A stretch of 64,000 bases of DNA from UBA1479 sp040216635 (GTDB lineage Bacteria; Pseudomonadota; Alphaproteobacteria; Rhodospirillales; Casp-alpha2): positions 62,001-126,000 of the forward strand of contig JAVJOU010000026.1 of assembly GCA_040216635.1 (NCBI GenBank), in the 5' to 3' direction. Shown piece by piece: positions 27,568 to 35,693 of the stretch (position 1 is its first letter; each line of letters starts with the position of its first letter). The notes beneath the pieces were generated by a model that made no database searches, was not told the DNA's origin, and was given only the letters and a program-made list of their open reading frames with translations. The position numbers and the translations under genes were made by a program.

Positions 27568-28797
27568 TCAGCGGGATAACCGCACGCAAGGGCCTGCGCG
27601 CTCTCCATCCTGCGCATGTTCCGCAAGATAGGCGCCAAGTACTTCCTGGCCATCCTTGTTCAGATGCTTCCAATCCAGCGGACCGTGCACGGAGCTCTTT
27701 CTCGCCGCGGCGCGAAGAACGCCACGGGCATCCAAGAACCCAACGCCGACACGGCCCGCGCTGTTGCGCAACCGCCGACATAAGCTGTCACTTCGCGTCG
27801 CCACCGCGTCGGCCGGCCATCGGGACCGGCCACCGTGGTAGGTTTGGATAACAACATGCTCCGACGCAGGCTCATAAACGGTCAACGTCGACGGTAAATA
27901 AACGACAACGACCTGTGATACCGGGAACAATGCGCGCAAACGTATAAGCGCCCTCTCCGCGATCAGCAGGGCACCTGACGTCTGAGGGGGCGAAAGCTCA
28001 AGTCCGGGCGATTGTAATGGGCCATCCACCGTTACGGTCTGGCCGGCGATGCGGAAAGCGTTAACACCCCCTGTCGACGCCGTCTTGACGGCGACGACAT
28101 GATCCCGGGTCGCCGCCACTAGGTCCGCCTCCTTAGGGACGACCTCGGTGAACTGTCGCAATTCATGACGGACGATATTCCGGGCAAATTTGAGGGCGAA
28201 AAGATTATACAAAGCGGTCTTTTTCTCCTGCTGCCGGGCGCCAGCGAAGTTTTCAAGATAAGCGTCGATGGCCGCTGGGTCTTGGATAAACCCTTCCGGC
28301 AGCGCATTACCGAAATGAAAAGCCGCGCGACGCAGGTTGTCGTCCAAATCGTTGCCTTCGTAGAAATAGGCAAACACGGTCTTTGGGGGGGCTACGGTAT
28401 ATCGCCAACTCAGGTCCAACCAGATCATGTGTTCTTCCGGCTTCATCACCCAGGCTCCGGCGCTGCCGGCCCCCGGCAAGCCGAAATTCATGACATCTCG
28501 ACCTGCTCTATCGTGAAGCACATGGGCCGCCTGAAACGGGAGGTTTTTGTCCTTGTCGGCCGACAGAAACCAATCGCCGTTTCCCTTGGCATAAGAATCT
28601 CCGACTATGAGTATCCACTCTCCTTGCGGTCGCAATCCGGCTTTGGAGCTTTGGGCCAGAGGTTCCAACTCACCCAGAAAGGCATGTAACCGCATCGGCA
28701 AATGCGGAATGGCGGCCGGAAATATCACCAGTTCAACCACACCCCAGGTGATAGCCGTAGACAGGAGGGTCAGCAAAAAATTCCAGAATGCAGGCAT
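27568..28797 (-). CDS. SGNH/GDSL-type hydrolase-like protein
   Basis: The 409-residue product begins with a membrane segment (residues 3-28) and then the SGNH block WILIVGDSYAKGNGDW (catalytic Ser), with the final DWKHLNKDGQEVLGAYL (catalytic D and H). Spacing and context resemble the AlgX/AlgJ-like acetyltransferases that modify polysaccharides. The N-terminal helix suggests attachment to the inner membrane with the catalytic part in the periplasm. Just upstream of its start, at 28954, the mobile element begins. Substrate unknown. Confidence 0.7.
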   Translation of the reverse strand: MPAFWNFLLTLLSTAITWGVVELVIFPAAIPHLPMRLHAFLGELEPLAQSSKAGLRPQGEWILIVGDSYAKGNGDWFLSADKDKNLPFQAAHVLHDRAGRDVMNFGLPGAGSAGAWVMKPEEHMIWLDLSWRYTVAPPKTVFAYFYEGNDLDDNLRRAAFHFGNALPEGFIQDPAAIDAYLENFAGARQQEKKTALYNLFALKFARNIVRHELRQFTEVVPKEADLVAATRDHVVAVKTASTGGVNAFRIAGQTVTVDGPLQSPGLELSPPQTSGALLIAERALIRLRALFPVSQVVVVYLPSTLTVYEPASEHVVIQTYHGGRSRWPADAVATRSDSLCRRLRNSAGRVGVGFLDARGVLRAAARKSSVHGPLDWKHLNKDGQEVLGAYLAEHAQDGERAGPCVRLSR

Positions 28798-28953
28798 GAA
28801 CTATCGTTTTTATAACTACGCAATGCCGTTCTCTGAATTCAGTTCGAGCACGACGAATCCCATTATTCTCAACTCCCAGAGAATAAAGCATAAACCTGTG
28901 CGCAACCAGCAACACACGCTGCATTCACCACAACGGAACAAAATCATTGAAAA

Positions 28954-29004
28954 GAAATGGTGCCGCCTGGGTGACTTGAACACCCGACCCCCGCATTACG
29001 AATG
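28954..29004. repeat. attL: displaced 3' fragment of tRNA-Thr
   Basis: The 51 bp are identical to 37687-37737, and with one mismatch the match extends a few bases further left. The copy covers the tRNA 3' end with its CCA complement (from 28958) through the anticodon loop, then diverges abruptly after 29004. It is therefore a tRNA fragment, not a functional tRNA. This marks the left junction of the integrated element. Confidence 0.88.
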
Positions 29005-29174
29005 GGGCGTAAGGGTAAATTATCTAAACAAATCAACTGCTTGTTCGGGTGCTGTCGCAGCCATATACCGAATAAGGACGATTAAAGACGGGTAAAACGG
29101 AATAGGGCGGGCACAGTTTGGTCACAGGCGATTTCCGCCCAACGGCATAACCGCCGCCCAAAATCATCCATCCT

Positions 29175-29266
29175 CAAAACAAAAGGCGGGCAAAGCCCGC
29201 CTTTTGCATTTTGTGGCCTAAACCTTGTTAACGGAAAGACCGCATTACCGAGTCAGCTACAACTCA
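29175..29266 (-). ncRNA. tracrRNA for the type II-C Cas9
   Basis: Read on the minus strand, positions 29264-29227 form an anti-repeat that pairs with the CRISPR repeat over about 30 of 36 positions, with a bulge near its 3' end and a small internal mismatch before the nine-pair block opposite GACCGCATT. The tail continues with AAGGTTTAGGCC, a nexus-like segment, and ends in a hairpin with 11-bp arms (29181-29191 and 29195-29205) and a U-rich stretch (TTTTGTTTT). The antirepeat-nexus-terminator order and the AAGG just after the duplex are usual for tracrRNAs. The 5' end is not known; transcripts may start upstream, within the cas9 leader on the other strand. Confidence 0.75.
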
Positions 29267-29329
29267 TAGTTTTAATTTGGAACAACTCGTGCCACGATGC
29301 AAGGCTTTCTTGGGATGGAGATTAAGGCC

Positions 29330-32300
29330 ATGATTAAATGGCGACTAGGTATCGATTTAGGCACAAATTCAATTGGGTTGGCTGCACTTTCCCTAAATGA
29401 ATCAAATCAAGTGTCGGGCCTCCTCGACCTTGGTGTCCGCATCTTTTCCGATGGCCGCAACCCAAAGGACAAGCAATCACTCGCCGCGATGCGGCGCGGC
29501 CCGCGCGGCATGAGACGCAATCGTGACCGCGCACTAAATCGGAATGCTCGATATCTGAGGGAACTGCAGTCGTTCGGTTTGATGCCCGTCCAATCAACGC
29601 CGCCGACAGCAGCGGAATTTGAAGAACGAAAGTCACTCGAAAGCCTGGATCCATATGTTCTGCGCACCAAGGGCCTGGACGAACCCTTGAAGCCCTTTGA
29701 ACTGGGGCGCGCTTTATTTCACCTTAAACGACGCGGCTTCAAATCGAACCGCAAGACCGACAGCGGTGACCAGGAGAGCGGTAAAATCCGCGATGCAACG
29801 CGGCGCACGCAAGATCGTTTAAGGGATGCCGGCGCCCGCACCTTGGGCGAGTGGCTGGGTCGCCCGCGCATCGATGTCATCGCCGGGAATGAAGGGAGAG
29901 GAAAGGGCGAACGGGAGCCGCTTCCGCAGGCCCGGACCCGTCTGCGCGGCACCGGCGCGAATGCGTATTACGACTTCTATCCAACCCGCGAGATGATTCT
30001 TAGCGAGTTTGATCTACTCTGGGAGTCTCAGAAGCGATGGCATCCCGATCTTCTAACGGATGAAGCATACAAGACATTGCGTGAGACTCTCGGCTGGCAA
30101 TGGCCGTTAAAAGCACCGAAGGTCGGGAAATGTCGACTGGACCCGATGCAGGAGCGCGCCCCCCGCGCACTTCCGAGCGTTCAACGCCTTCGCATCTATC
30201 AGGAACTGAACCATCTCGAAATCCAGACCCCTGGCACGCCATGGCGACCGATCACCAAAGAGGAACGCGACATCCTGGCCGCCAAGGCACTGGGGCAGGC
30301 GAAACTCGAATTCGACAAGATGCGCCGATGGCTCAAACTGCCGAACGATGCCCGCTTCAACCTGGAAAGCGCGAAACGCAAACACTTGGACGGCGATCTA
30401 ACGGCGGCAAAACTTGCGAACGATAAAAAATTTTGGGGAAAGCAATGGCGGGAACTTACATTTGAAACGCAGGAAGGTATCGTTTCCCGGCTTCTGGAAC
30501 AGGAAAACGAAGAGGCTCTTGTCCAGTGGCTAATGGAGGAGCATGGGCTTTCTGAAGAGCGCGCAACCGCCGTTTCCCTTGCAGCATTGCCCGCAGGACA
30601 TGGGGCTTTTTGCGCGGAAGTTACTCACAAAATTTTAACTGCCCTGGAGGCGGACGTCATTACCTACGACAAGGCCGTGGTGCTGGCTGGATATGATAGC
30701 CATTCCATGTTCGATGACGGTGAGGTTTTCGATAGCCTGCCGTATTACGGGAAAGTTCTGGAGCGGCATGTCGCCTTCGGCACTGGGGAACCGGCGGACC
30801 CGGACGAAAAACGTTTCGGGAAGATCGCGAACCCAACGGTTCATGTCGCGCTTAACCAGCTGCGCCATGTCGTCAACGACCTGATCCGGCGGTTTGGTTC
30901 CCCGGCACAAATCGTCATCGAACTCGCGCGTGAACTGCCCTTATCCGCGCAGGGGCAACGCGACCTGGAGCGGACTCAAAAGGACAACCAGGAAGCTAAC
31001 GACGACCGCCGGAAACTCCTGGCTGAACACAAACTATCTGACACCTATGACAACCGGCTCCGCCTTCGTCTGTGGGAAGAATTGAACCCGGCGGACCCGC
31101 TCGACAGGCGGTGTGTGTTTACCGGAGAACAAATTTCCATCGCCCGGCTGTTCTCCGATGAAGTGGAGATTGAGCACCTGCTGCCGTTTTCCAGAACCCT
31201 GGACGACGGCCCGGCCAACAAGACAGTATCCATGCGACGTGCGAACCGGATCAAGGGACGGCAATCGCCATACGAAGCGTTCTCCCACAATCCGGCGAGG
31301 TTCGACTGGGATGCCATTAAAGCCCGCGCTGCCAATCTACCGCCAAACAAAAGCTGGCGCTTTTCCCCAGACGCCATGGAACGGTATGAGAATGAAGAGC
31401 GGGATTTCTTGGCCCGGCAGTTGACGGATACGCAGTACATCGCGCGGCTTGCCACGGCCTATCTCAAAAAAACCGGGGCGGATGTGTGGGTGACGCCCGG
31501 CAGACTCACAGCCGATTTGCGATGGGCGCTGGGGCTGGACAGTGTCCTGCCTGGTCACAACCAGGAGGAATCGGGAAACCCCGCAAAGAACAGGCTCGAC
31601 CACCGGCATCATGCCGTTGACGCGCTTGTCGTCGCACTAACCGACCGTCGTTTACTGCAACAGGCCGCGACCCTGGCCGCGCGACGCGAGGAGGAACACC
31701 ATTTCCGCCTGCTGCCGAACCTTGGCGACCCCTGGCCGAATTTCCGGGACGATATTGTCGCCAGCATTGAGAAAATCGTCGTCTCGCACAAGCCTGATCA
31801 TGGCGTCCAGGGCGCCCTTCACAACGACACTGCATACGGCCTCGTCGATTTAGAACCGGACGCCAAGGGCGTGCGGGAGGTTGTCCACCGCGTGCCGCTA
31901 GACAGCTTCAAAAAGCGTTTCGACCTGGAACGTATCCGCGATACGCAGCTTCGGAACTATTTTCTTACGGCATCCGAAGGCACACCTGACAAGGAACTCG
32001 GCAAGAAGCTTCTAGAATTGGGCGAAGTGATGACGCCTCCGGTCCGCCGGGTGCGCATCCTGGAACGGCTTAATGTCATCCCAATTGCCGATAGATCGGG
32101 AACCCCATTCAAAGCCTACAAAGGCGATGCGAACTACTGTTACGACATTTTCTCCGCGCCCAACGGAAAATGGGCGGGTCGCGTCATCTCCCGTTTCGAC
32201 GCGAACCAGAAAGGTTTTACGCCCAATGCCCGCACGTCGACGGAAGGTGAACCGCTCATCATGCGCCTTCGTGTCAACGACATGCTTGAACTGGAATACG

Positions 32301-32518
32301 ACGGCGGCCGGAAAATTATGCGCGTGGTTAAACTTTCCGTTGGCAAGATAACGTTTGCGGAACATCAAGAAGCGGGGAGCCTTAAATCCCGTGACGCTGA
32401 CAAAAGCGACCCATTCAAGTACCTCACTGTCGCGCCATCTAGCCTACAGTCTAGAAATGCACGTGTGGTCTATACTAGCCCGTCAGGAGTCATACGGCAC
32501 AAAGGCAATCTGTCATGA
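29330..32518 (+). CDS. cas9: Cas9 endonuclease, type II-C
   Basis: The 1062-residue protein has the compact size of type II-C Cas9. RuvC-I is KWRLGIDLGTNSIG (D9), the arginine-rich bridge helix follows at about 50-75 (RRGPRGMRRNRDRALNRN), RuvC-II is IVIELAREL (E531) and RuvC-III is HHAVDALVVAL (H761, D764). The HNH domain has EIEHLLPFSRTLDDGPANK with H616, N630 and N639, so the spacing matches active enzymes; glutamate E615 replaces the usual aspartate, as in several alphaproteobacterial relatives. The start at 29330 has a GGAG 9 bp upstream; the longer ORF from 29297 is less likely. The enzyme cuts DNA guided by crRNA and tracrRNA. It overlaps cas1 (ATGA), giving a tight cas9-cas1-cas2 operon. 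Confidence 0.97.
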   Translation: MIKWRLGIDLGTNSIGLAALSLNESNQVSGLLDLGVRIFSDGRNPKDKQSLAAMRRGPRGMRRNRDRALNRNARYLRELQSFGLMPVQSTPPTAAEFEERKSLESLDPYVLRTKGLDEPLKPFELGRALFHLKRRGFKSNRKTDSGDQESGKIRDATRRTQDRLRDAGARTLGEWLGRPRIDVIAGNEGRGKGEREPLPQARTRLRGTGANAYYDFYPTREMILSEFDLLWESQKRWHPDLLTDEAYKTLRETLGWQWPLKAPKVGKCRLDPMQERAPRALPSVQRLRIYQELNHLEIQTPGTPWRPITKEERDILAAKALGQAKLEFDKMRRWLKLPNDARFNLESAKRKHLDGDLTAAKLANDKKFWGKQWRELTFETQEGIVSRLLEQENEEALVQWLMEEHGLSEERATAVSLAALPAGHGAFCAEVTHKILTALEADVITYDKAVVLAGYDSHSMFDDGEVFDSLPYYGKVLERHVAFGTGEPADPDEKRFGKIANPTVHVALNQLRHVVNDLIRRFGSPAQIVIELARELPLSAQGQRDLERTQKDNQEANDDRRKLLAEHKLSDTYDNRLRLRLWEELNPADPLDRRCVFTGEQISIARLFSDEVEIEHLLPFSRTLDDGPANKTVSMRRANRIKGRQSPYEAFSHNPARFDWDAIKARAANLPPNKSWRFSPDAMERYENEERDFLARQLTDTQYIARLATAYLKKTGADVWVTPGRLTADLRWALGLDSVLPGHNQEESGNPAKNRLDHRHHAVDALVVALTDRRLLQQAATLAARREEEHHFRLLPNLGDPWPNFRDDIVASIEKIVVSHKPDHGVQGALHNDTAYGLVDLEPDAKGVREVVHRVPLDSFKKRFDLERIRDTQLRNYFLTASEGTPDKELGKKLLELGEVMTPPVRRVRILERLNVIPIADRSGTPFKAYKGDANYCYDIFSAPNGKWAGRVISRFDANQKGFTPNARTSTEGEPLIMRLRVNDMLELEYDGGRKIMRVVKLSVGKITFAEHQEAGSLKSRDADKSDPFKYLTVAPSSLQSRNARVVYTSPSGVIRHKGNLS

Positions 32519-33423
32519 TTGGCCGGGTGATCGAGGTTGCCCGCGAGGGAGCGCACCTGTCTCTGGATCGGGGTTTCATGCAGGTTTCTGAATCCAGTGA
32601 AGAGGTAGGGCGCATCGCCGTCGAAGATATATCCGCACTGATCGTGCGTGGATATGGAGCAACCGTTTCTATCAACCTTTGCGCTCGCCTGTCAGATGCT
32701 GGAATCCCAATTGTCTTATGCGGCGCCAATCAATCGCCCGATGCCTTGATTTGGCCCGTACGTGGGCATTTCGAACAAGGGCGACGCATGTCGGCCCAAG
32801 CGGAAGCCGGACGCCCGTTGCGCAAACGGCTTTGGCGTGACCTGGTCGCGGCCAAGATTACGGCCCAGGCGACGGTGCTGGATCACTTCGGCAAGCATGA
32901 CGAACGGCTCCTGCAAATGGCACGGTCTCTGAAATCGGGTGACCCAGAGAATGTCGAGGCCCAGGCCGCGAGGCGCTATTGGCCGCGCTTGATGGGGGAA
33001 GATTTCCGCCGTGAAAGGGATGCCGACGGCGTGAATGCCATGCTGAACTATGGGTACACCGTCCTTCGAGCAGCGGCCGCACGGTCGATCCTGGCCGCAG
33101 GCCTGCACCCGTCATTGTCCGTGCACCACGAAAGTCGGGGTGATGCTCTGCGGCTGGCGGATGACCTGATGGAACCGTTCCGCCCCTATGTGGATTTGGC
33201 GGTAGCCCGCCGCGCTGAACGGTCTCAAACGGAACTAAACAAGGAAGCCAAGGCCGCGCTGGCGTCCGTGTTAACACTCGACCTTGCAGGCCCAAACGGT
33301 GCCCGCCCCTTGCAATCATGCCTCAACTATCTCGCAACGTCTCTGGCGTTGATATATCTCGGGCAGAACCGAAAACTGGATTTGCCCGGTGGACCGTTAC
33401 CATTGTCCGGTTCGGCGGCATGA
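32515..33423 (+). CDS. cas1: CRISPR adaptation endonuclease Cas1, type II
   Basis: The 302-residue protein is the integrase subunit of spacer acquisition. Conserved parts include the N-terminal beta domain (IAVEDISALIVRGYGATVSINL) and the alpha-helical active site, with E148 in VEAQAARRYWP, the histidine pair in LSVHHESR (H204/H205) and E220 in DDLMEPFRPYVD. The E, H, E spacing matches characterised type II Cas1. It starts with ATG overlapping the cas9 stop and ends overlapping the cas2 start, so translation is coupled. No csn2 or cas4 gene is present, which marks subtype II-C. Confidence 0.97.
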   Translation: MIGRVIEVAREGAHLSLDRGFMQVSESSEEVGRIAVEDISALIVRGYGATVSINLCARLSDAGIPIVLCGANQSPDALIWPVRGHFEQGRRMSAQAEAGRPLRKRLWRDLVAAKITAQATVLDHFGKHDERLLQMARSLKSGDPENVEAQAARRYWPRLMGEDFRRERDADGVNAMLNYGYTVLRAAAARSILAAGLHPSLSVHHESRGDALRLADDLMEPFRPYVDLAVARRAERSQTELNKEAKAALASVLTLDLAGPNGARPLQSCLNYLATSLALIYLGQNRKLDLPGGPLPLSGSAA

Positions 33424-33752
33424 CTCACTTGAGCGGATACCGTATCATGTGGGTCATGGTTTTGTTCGATTTGCCCGTTGTCGAACCTGAGGAACGCAGA
33501 GCATATACGCGGTTCCGCAACTACTTGTTGGACCAGGGATTTGAACAAGCGCAGTTTTCCGTCTACGTCCGGCATACGTCCGGCAAGGAAGCAGTTGAGG
33601 CGCTAATTGGCAGAATCGAGAACGCCGTACCCGAAAACGGCAGGGTCGATATTCTGCAATTTTCAGACAAACAGTACGAAAATATTGTCAGTTTCAGAGG
33701 TAAATCCGATAAATCGAGCCCGAAAAATCCAGAACAATTCGTTCTATTTTAA
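33420..33752 (+). CDS. cas2: CRISPR adaptation protein Cas2
   Basis: The 110-residue Cas2 has the ferredoxin-like fold: first strand IMWVMVLFDLPV with the conserved aspartate (D17), then EERRAYTRFRNYLLDQGFEQAQFSVYVRHT and VDILQFSDKQYENIVSF. It dimerises and bridges two Cas1 dimers during spacer integration. The ATG at 33420 overlaps the cas1 stop (ATGA); the longer ORF from 33318 lies within cas1 and is not supported. The CRISPR array starts 74 bp downstream. Confidence 0.96.
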   Translation: MTHLSGYRIMWVMVLFDLPVVEPEERRAYTRFRNYLLDQGFEQAQFSVYVRHTSGKEAVEALIGRIENAVPENGRVDILQFSDKQYENIVSFRGKSDKSSPKNPEQFVLF

Positions 33753-33826
33753 ACTAAGAGCTGGCGTTTTTTCCCTGTGGATGACAGGGGAAAAGTGCTT
33801 TTTCATAAACACTTACCCCCTGCACC
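33753..33826 (+). promoter_or_regulatory. cas2-array spacer, candidate acquisition leader
   Basis: The 74-bp gap between cas2 and the first perfect repeat contains an imperfect hairpin (TTTTCCCTGT near 33769-33778 with ACAGGGGAAAA near 33784-33794) and a second weaker stem (AAGTG with CACTT). Because the repeats are perfect on this side and decay on the other, this is the likely site of new spacer insertion. It also lies at the 3' end of the crRNA transcripts, so the hairpins may help end transcription. Function is inferred. Confidence 0.4.
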
Positions 33827-35115
33827 AATGTAGCTGACTGGGAAATGCGGTCCAACCGCAACGATCTTGACGACGAGGGCTTTCGCACCTTGAATGTAGC
33901 TGACTGGGAAATGCGGTCCAACCGCAACAAGTTTAGCACGTTCAAGAGTATCACACATAATGTAGCTGACTGGGAAATGCGGTCCAACCGCAACCACGGA
34001 AGCGGCATTGCAGGCGGCGCTGCCAATGTAGCTGACTGGGAAATGCGGTCCAACCGCAACTAAACCATTCGTCGCTTCGCTGTTCCATTAAATGTAGCTG
34101 ACTGGGAAATGCGGTCCAACCGCAACAGGGGTGCGTCTGCCTACGGCGGAAGCCTAAATGTAGCTGACTGGGAAATGCGGTCCAACCGCAACACGCCGAC
34201 ATATTCGGCGGCTTCCTTTTCGAATGTAGCTGACTGGGAAATGCGGTCCAACCGCAACCTTTCAGGCGGTCGGCCAGCGCGTCGATCGAATGTAGCTGAC
34301 TGGGAAATGCGGTCCAACCGCAACTCGCCTCGTCGTCAAGCCCATGCGAGTGGGAATGTAGCTGACTGGGAAATGCGGTCCAACCGCAACAACCCATTCG
34401 GTTTTTGTGGTTTCGCCATTAATGTAGCTGACTGGGAAATGCGGTCCAACCGCAACATACGTAACCTCGCAGGCATCCGCGAATGCAATGTAGCTGACTG
34501 GGAAATGCGGTCCAACCGCAACAAGCAGCGGAAGGACCAGAACCGGGCGGCGAATGTAGCTGACTGGGAAATGCGGTCCAACCGCAACGCGTTCGGTGTC
34601 GGCCATTGCTCGACCTGGAATGTAGCTGACTGGGAAATGCGGTCCAACCGCAACGCTCTTGGCAGGAAAAACACGCCGCCGTCAAATGTAGCTGACTGGG
34701 AAATGCGGTCCAACCGCAACATGCCGGTCCTGATGGACCACCTTATGACCAATGTAGCTGACTGGGAAATGCGGTCCAACCGCAACTGCCCAATCAGACG
34801 GCGACGATGACCAGGCAATTTAGATGACTTGGAAATGCGGTCCAACCGCAACCTGTTAGCGGGTGGGGGGAGCGGGGCTTCGAATGTAGCTGACTGGGAA
34901 ATGCGGTCCAACCGCAACAGCTTGGCGACCAGGGTGCCCATGACCTCGAATGTAGCTGACTGGGAAATGCGGTCCAACCGCAACTGGTCTCGCTCACGCA
35001 ACTACAGGAAGGGGAATGTAGCTGACTGGGAAATGCGGTCCAACCGCAACGAAGGTGTCCGTATGGAAACGCCGGATCTAATGTAGCTGACTGGGAAATG
35101 CGGTCCAACCGCAAC
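33827..35115 (-). CRISPR. Type II-C CRISPR array, 20 repeats and 19 spacers
   Basis: Twenty 36-bp repeats begin at 33827 and recur every 66 bp up to 35015, with the last at 35080; spacers are 30 bp except one of 29 bp. In crRNA sense (minus strand) the repeat starts GTTGCGGTTGGACC and ends CAGTCAGCTACATT. All copies looked identical except the one at 34817-34852, which has three substitutions (repeat side toward its crRNA 3' end). The tracrRNA anti-repeat fixes the crRNA orientation as minus strand. The repeats contain a promoter-like TTGGAC-N17-TACATT, so each may start its own crRNA. Spacers show no obvious match in the window. Confidence 0.95.
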
Positions 35116-35145
35116 TCATTGGTGGCGAGGGGCTTTTTTCTGGAT

Positions 35146-35181
35146 AGTGTAGATGACTGGGAAACGCGTTGATGAGGATTG
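35146..35181 (-). repeat. Decayed terminal CRISPR repeat
   Basis: This copy continues the 66-bp periodicity after a 30-bp spacer-like stretch (35116-35145). About the first 22 bases match the repeat with few changes, but the rest (from 35166) has been replaced. In crRNA sense the 5' half is lost, including the promoter-like TTGGAC, so the adjacent spacer would have no embedded promoter. It is the old end of the array. Confidence 0.7.
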
Positions 35182-35187
35182 GGAAGA

Positions 35188-35526
35188 ATGAAAGGCACAT
35201 TCAAAACCGCCGCGCCCGTTAATGGCGCGGTGCGGCCACGGAAGCCGGTAGACGACCCCGACCGGTGGAAAGGATGGGTGGAAGTTAGCGCGGTGGGCGA
35301 GGCCGAGCGTATTCTCATCAACGGTGACGGCGACAAGATCGAATTCACCGGCCCGAAATGTCATGCCTCGATCCAGGGAGCTGGTGGGGAGGTTATCCCC
35401 ATTCTTGACGACGACGGTCGCCCGGTGATGTTCGTCTCCGCCGAAAGCGCCCTAAAGGCAATTACCCGAATGAAAGAGGGTGGAAGGAATCCAGAGGGCG
35501 CCGCCTCGCTACCAATGAGGGAATAG
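35188..35526 (+). CDS. Hypothetical 112-residue protein at the distal end of the array
   Basis: The ATG at 35188 follows a GAGGA that lies inside the decayed CRISPR repeat (35174-35178), 9 bp away. The product (starting MKGTFKTAAPVNGAVRPRKP) is hydrophilic, with alternating strand-like segments (WVEVSAV, ERILING, KIEFTG, VIPILDDDGRPVMFVSAESALKAI). There is no signal peptide or membrane segment, and I recognise no family. It is the only cargo-like ORF in the island apart from the CRISPR-Cas and integration genes. It could be accessory to the system or an unrelated passenger. Confidence 0.5.
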   Translation: MKGTFKTAAPVNGAVRPRKPVDDPDRWKGWVEVSAVGEAERILINGDGDKIEFTGPKCHASIQGAGGEVIPILDDDGRPVMFVSAESALKAITRMKEGGRNPEGAASLPMRE

Positions 35527-35657
35527 AATTCTATGCACTTGGAATAAAACCAATGAGGGCGAGGACTCTGCCTCCCTTTCTACTACTGCAATATGCCCCT
35601 CCTCAAAAAAATCTGCTTACGTCCTACGCGCGATGATCTTTCCTTTACATCCCCCGC

Positions 35658-35693
35658 AATGCAGCTGACTGGGAAATGCGGTCTAACCGCAAC
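35658..35693 (-). repeat. Orphan CRISPR repeat
   Basis: A nearly intact copy of the 36-bp repeat (two substitutions) stands alone 476 bp beyond the decayed terminal repeat. In crRNA sense its -35-like box becomes TTAGAC and its -10-like box TGCATT. No second repeat follows, so it is a remnant of a formerly longer or second array, with the intervening segment (112-aa gene) inserted or rearranged. Confidence 0.8.

Noticed and set aside
28958..29004. A second tRNA-Thr gene at the left boundary.
   Set aside because: Only the 3' part from the anticodon loop to the CCA end is present; the acceptor 5' half and D-arm are missing, so it is an att fragment.
33754..35352. Several long open frames across the CRISPR array on both strands, with repeated motifs such as MRLDRISQSAT or WTAFPSQLHS.
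   Set aside because: They are translations of the 36-bp CRISPR repeats; the repetition arises from DNA repeats, not from protein repeats.
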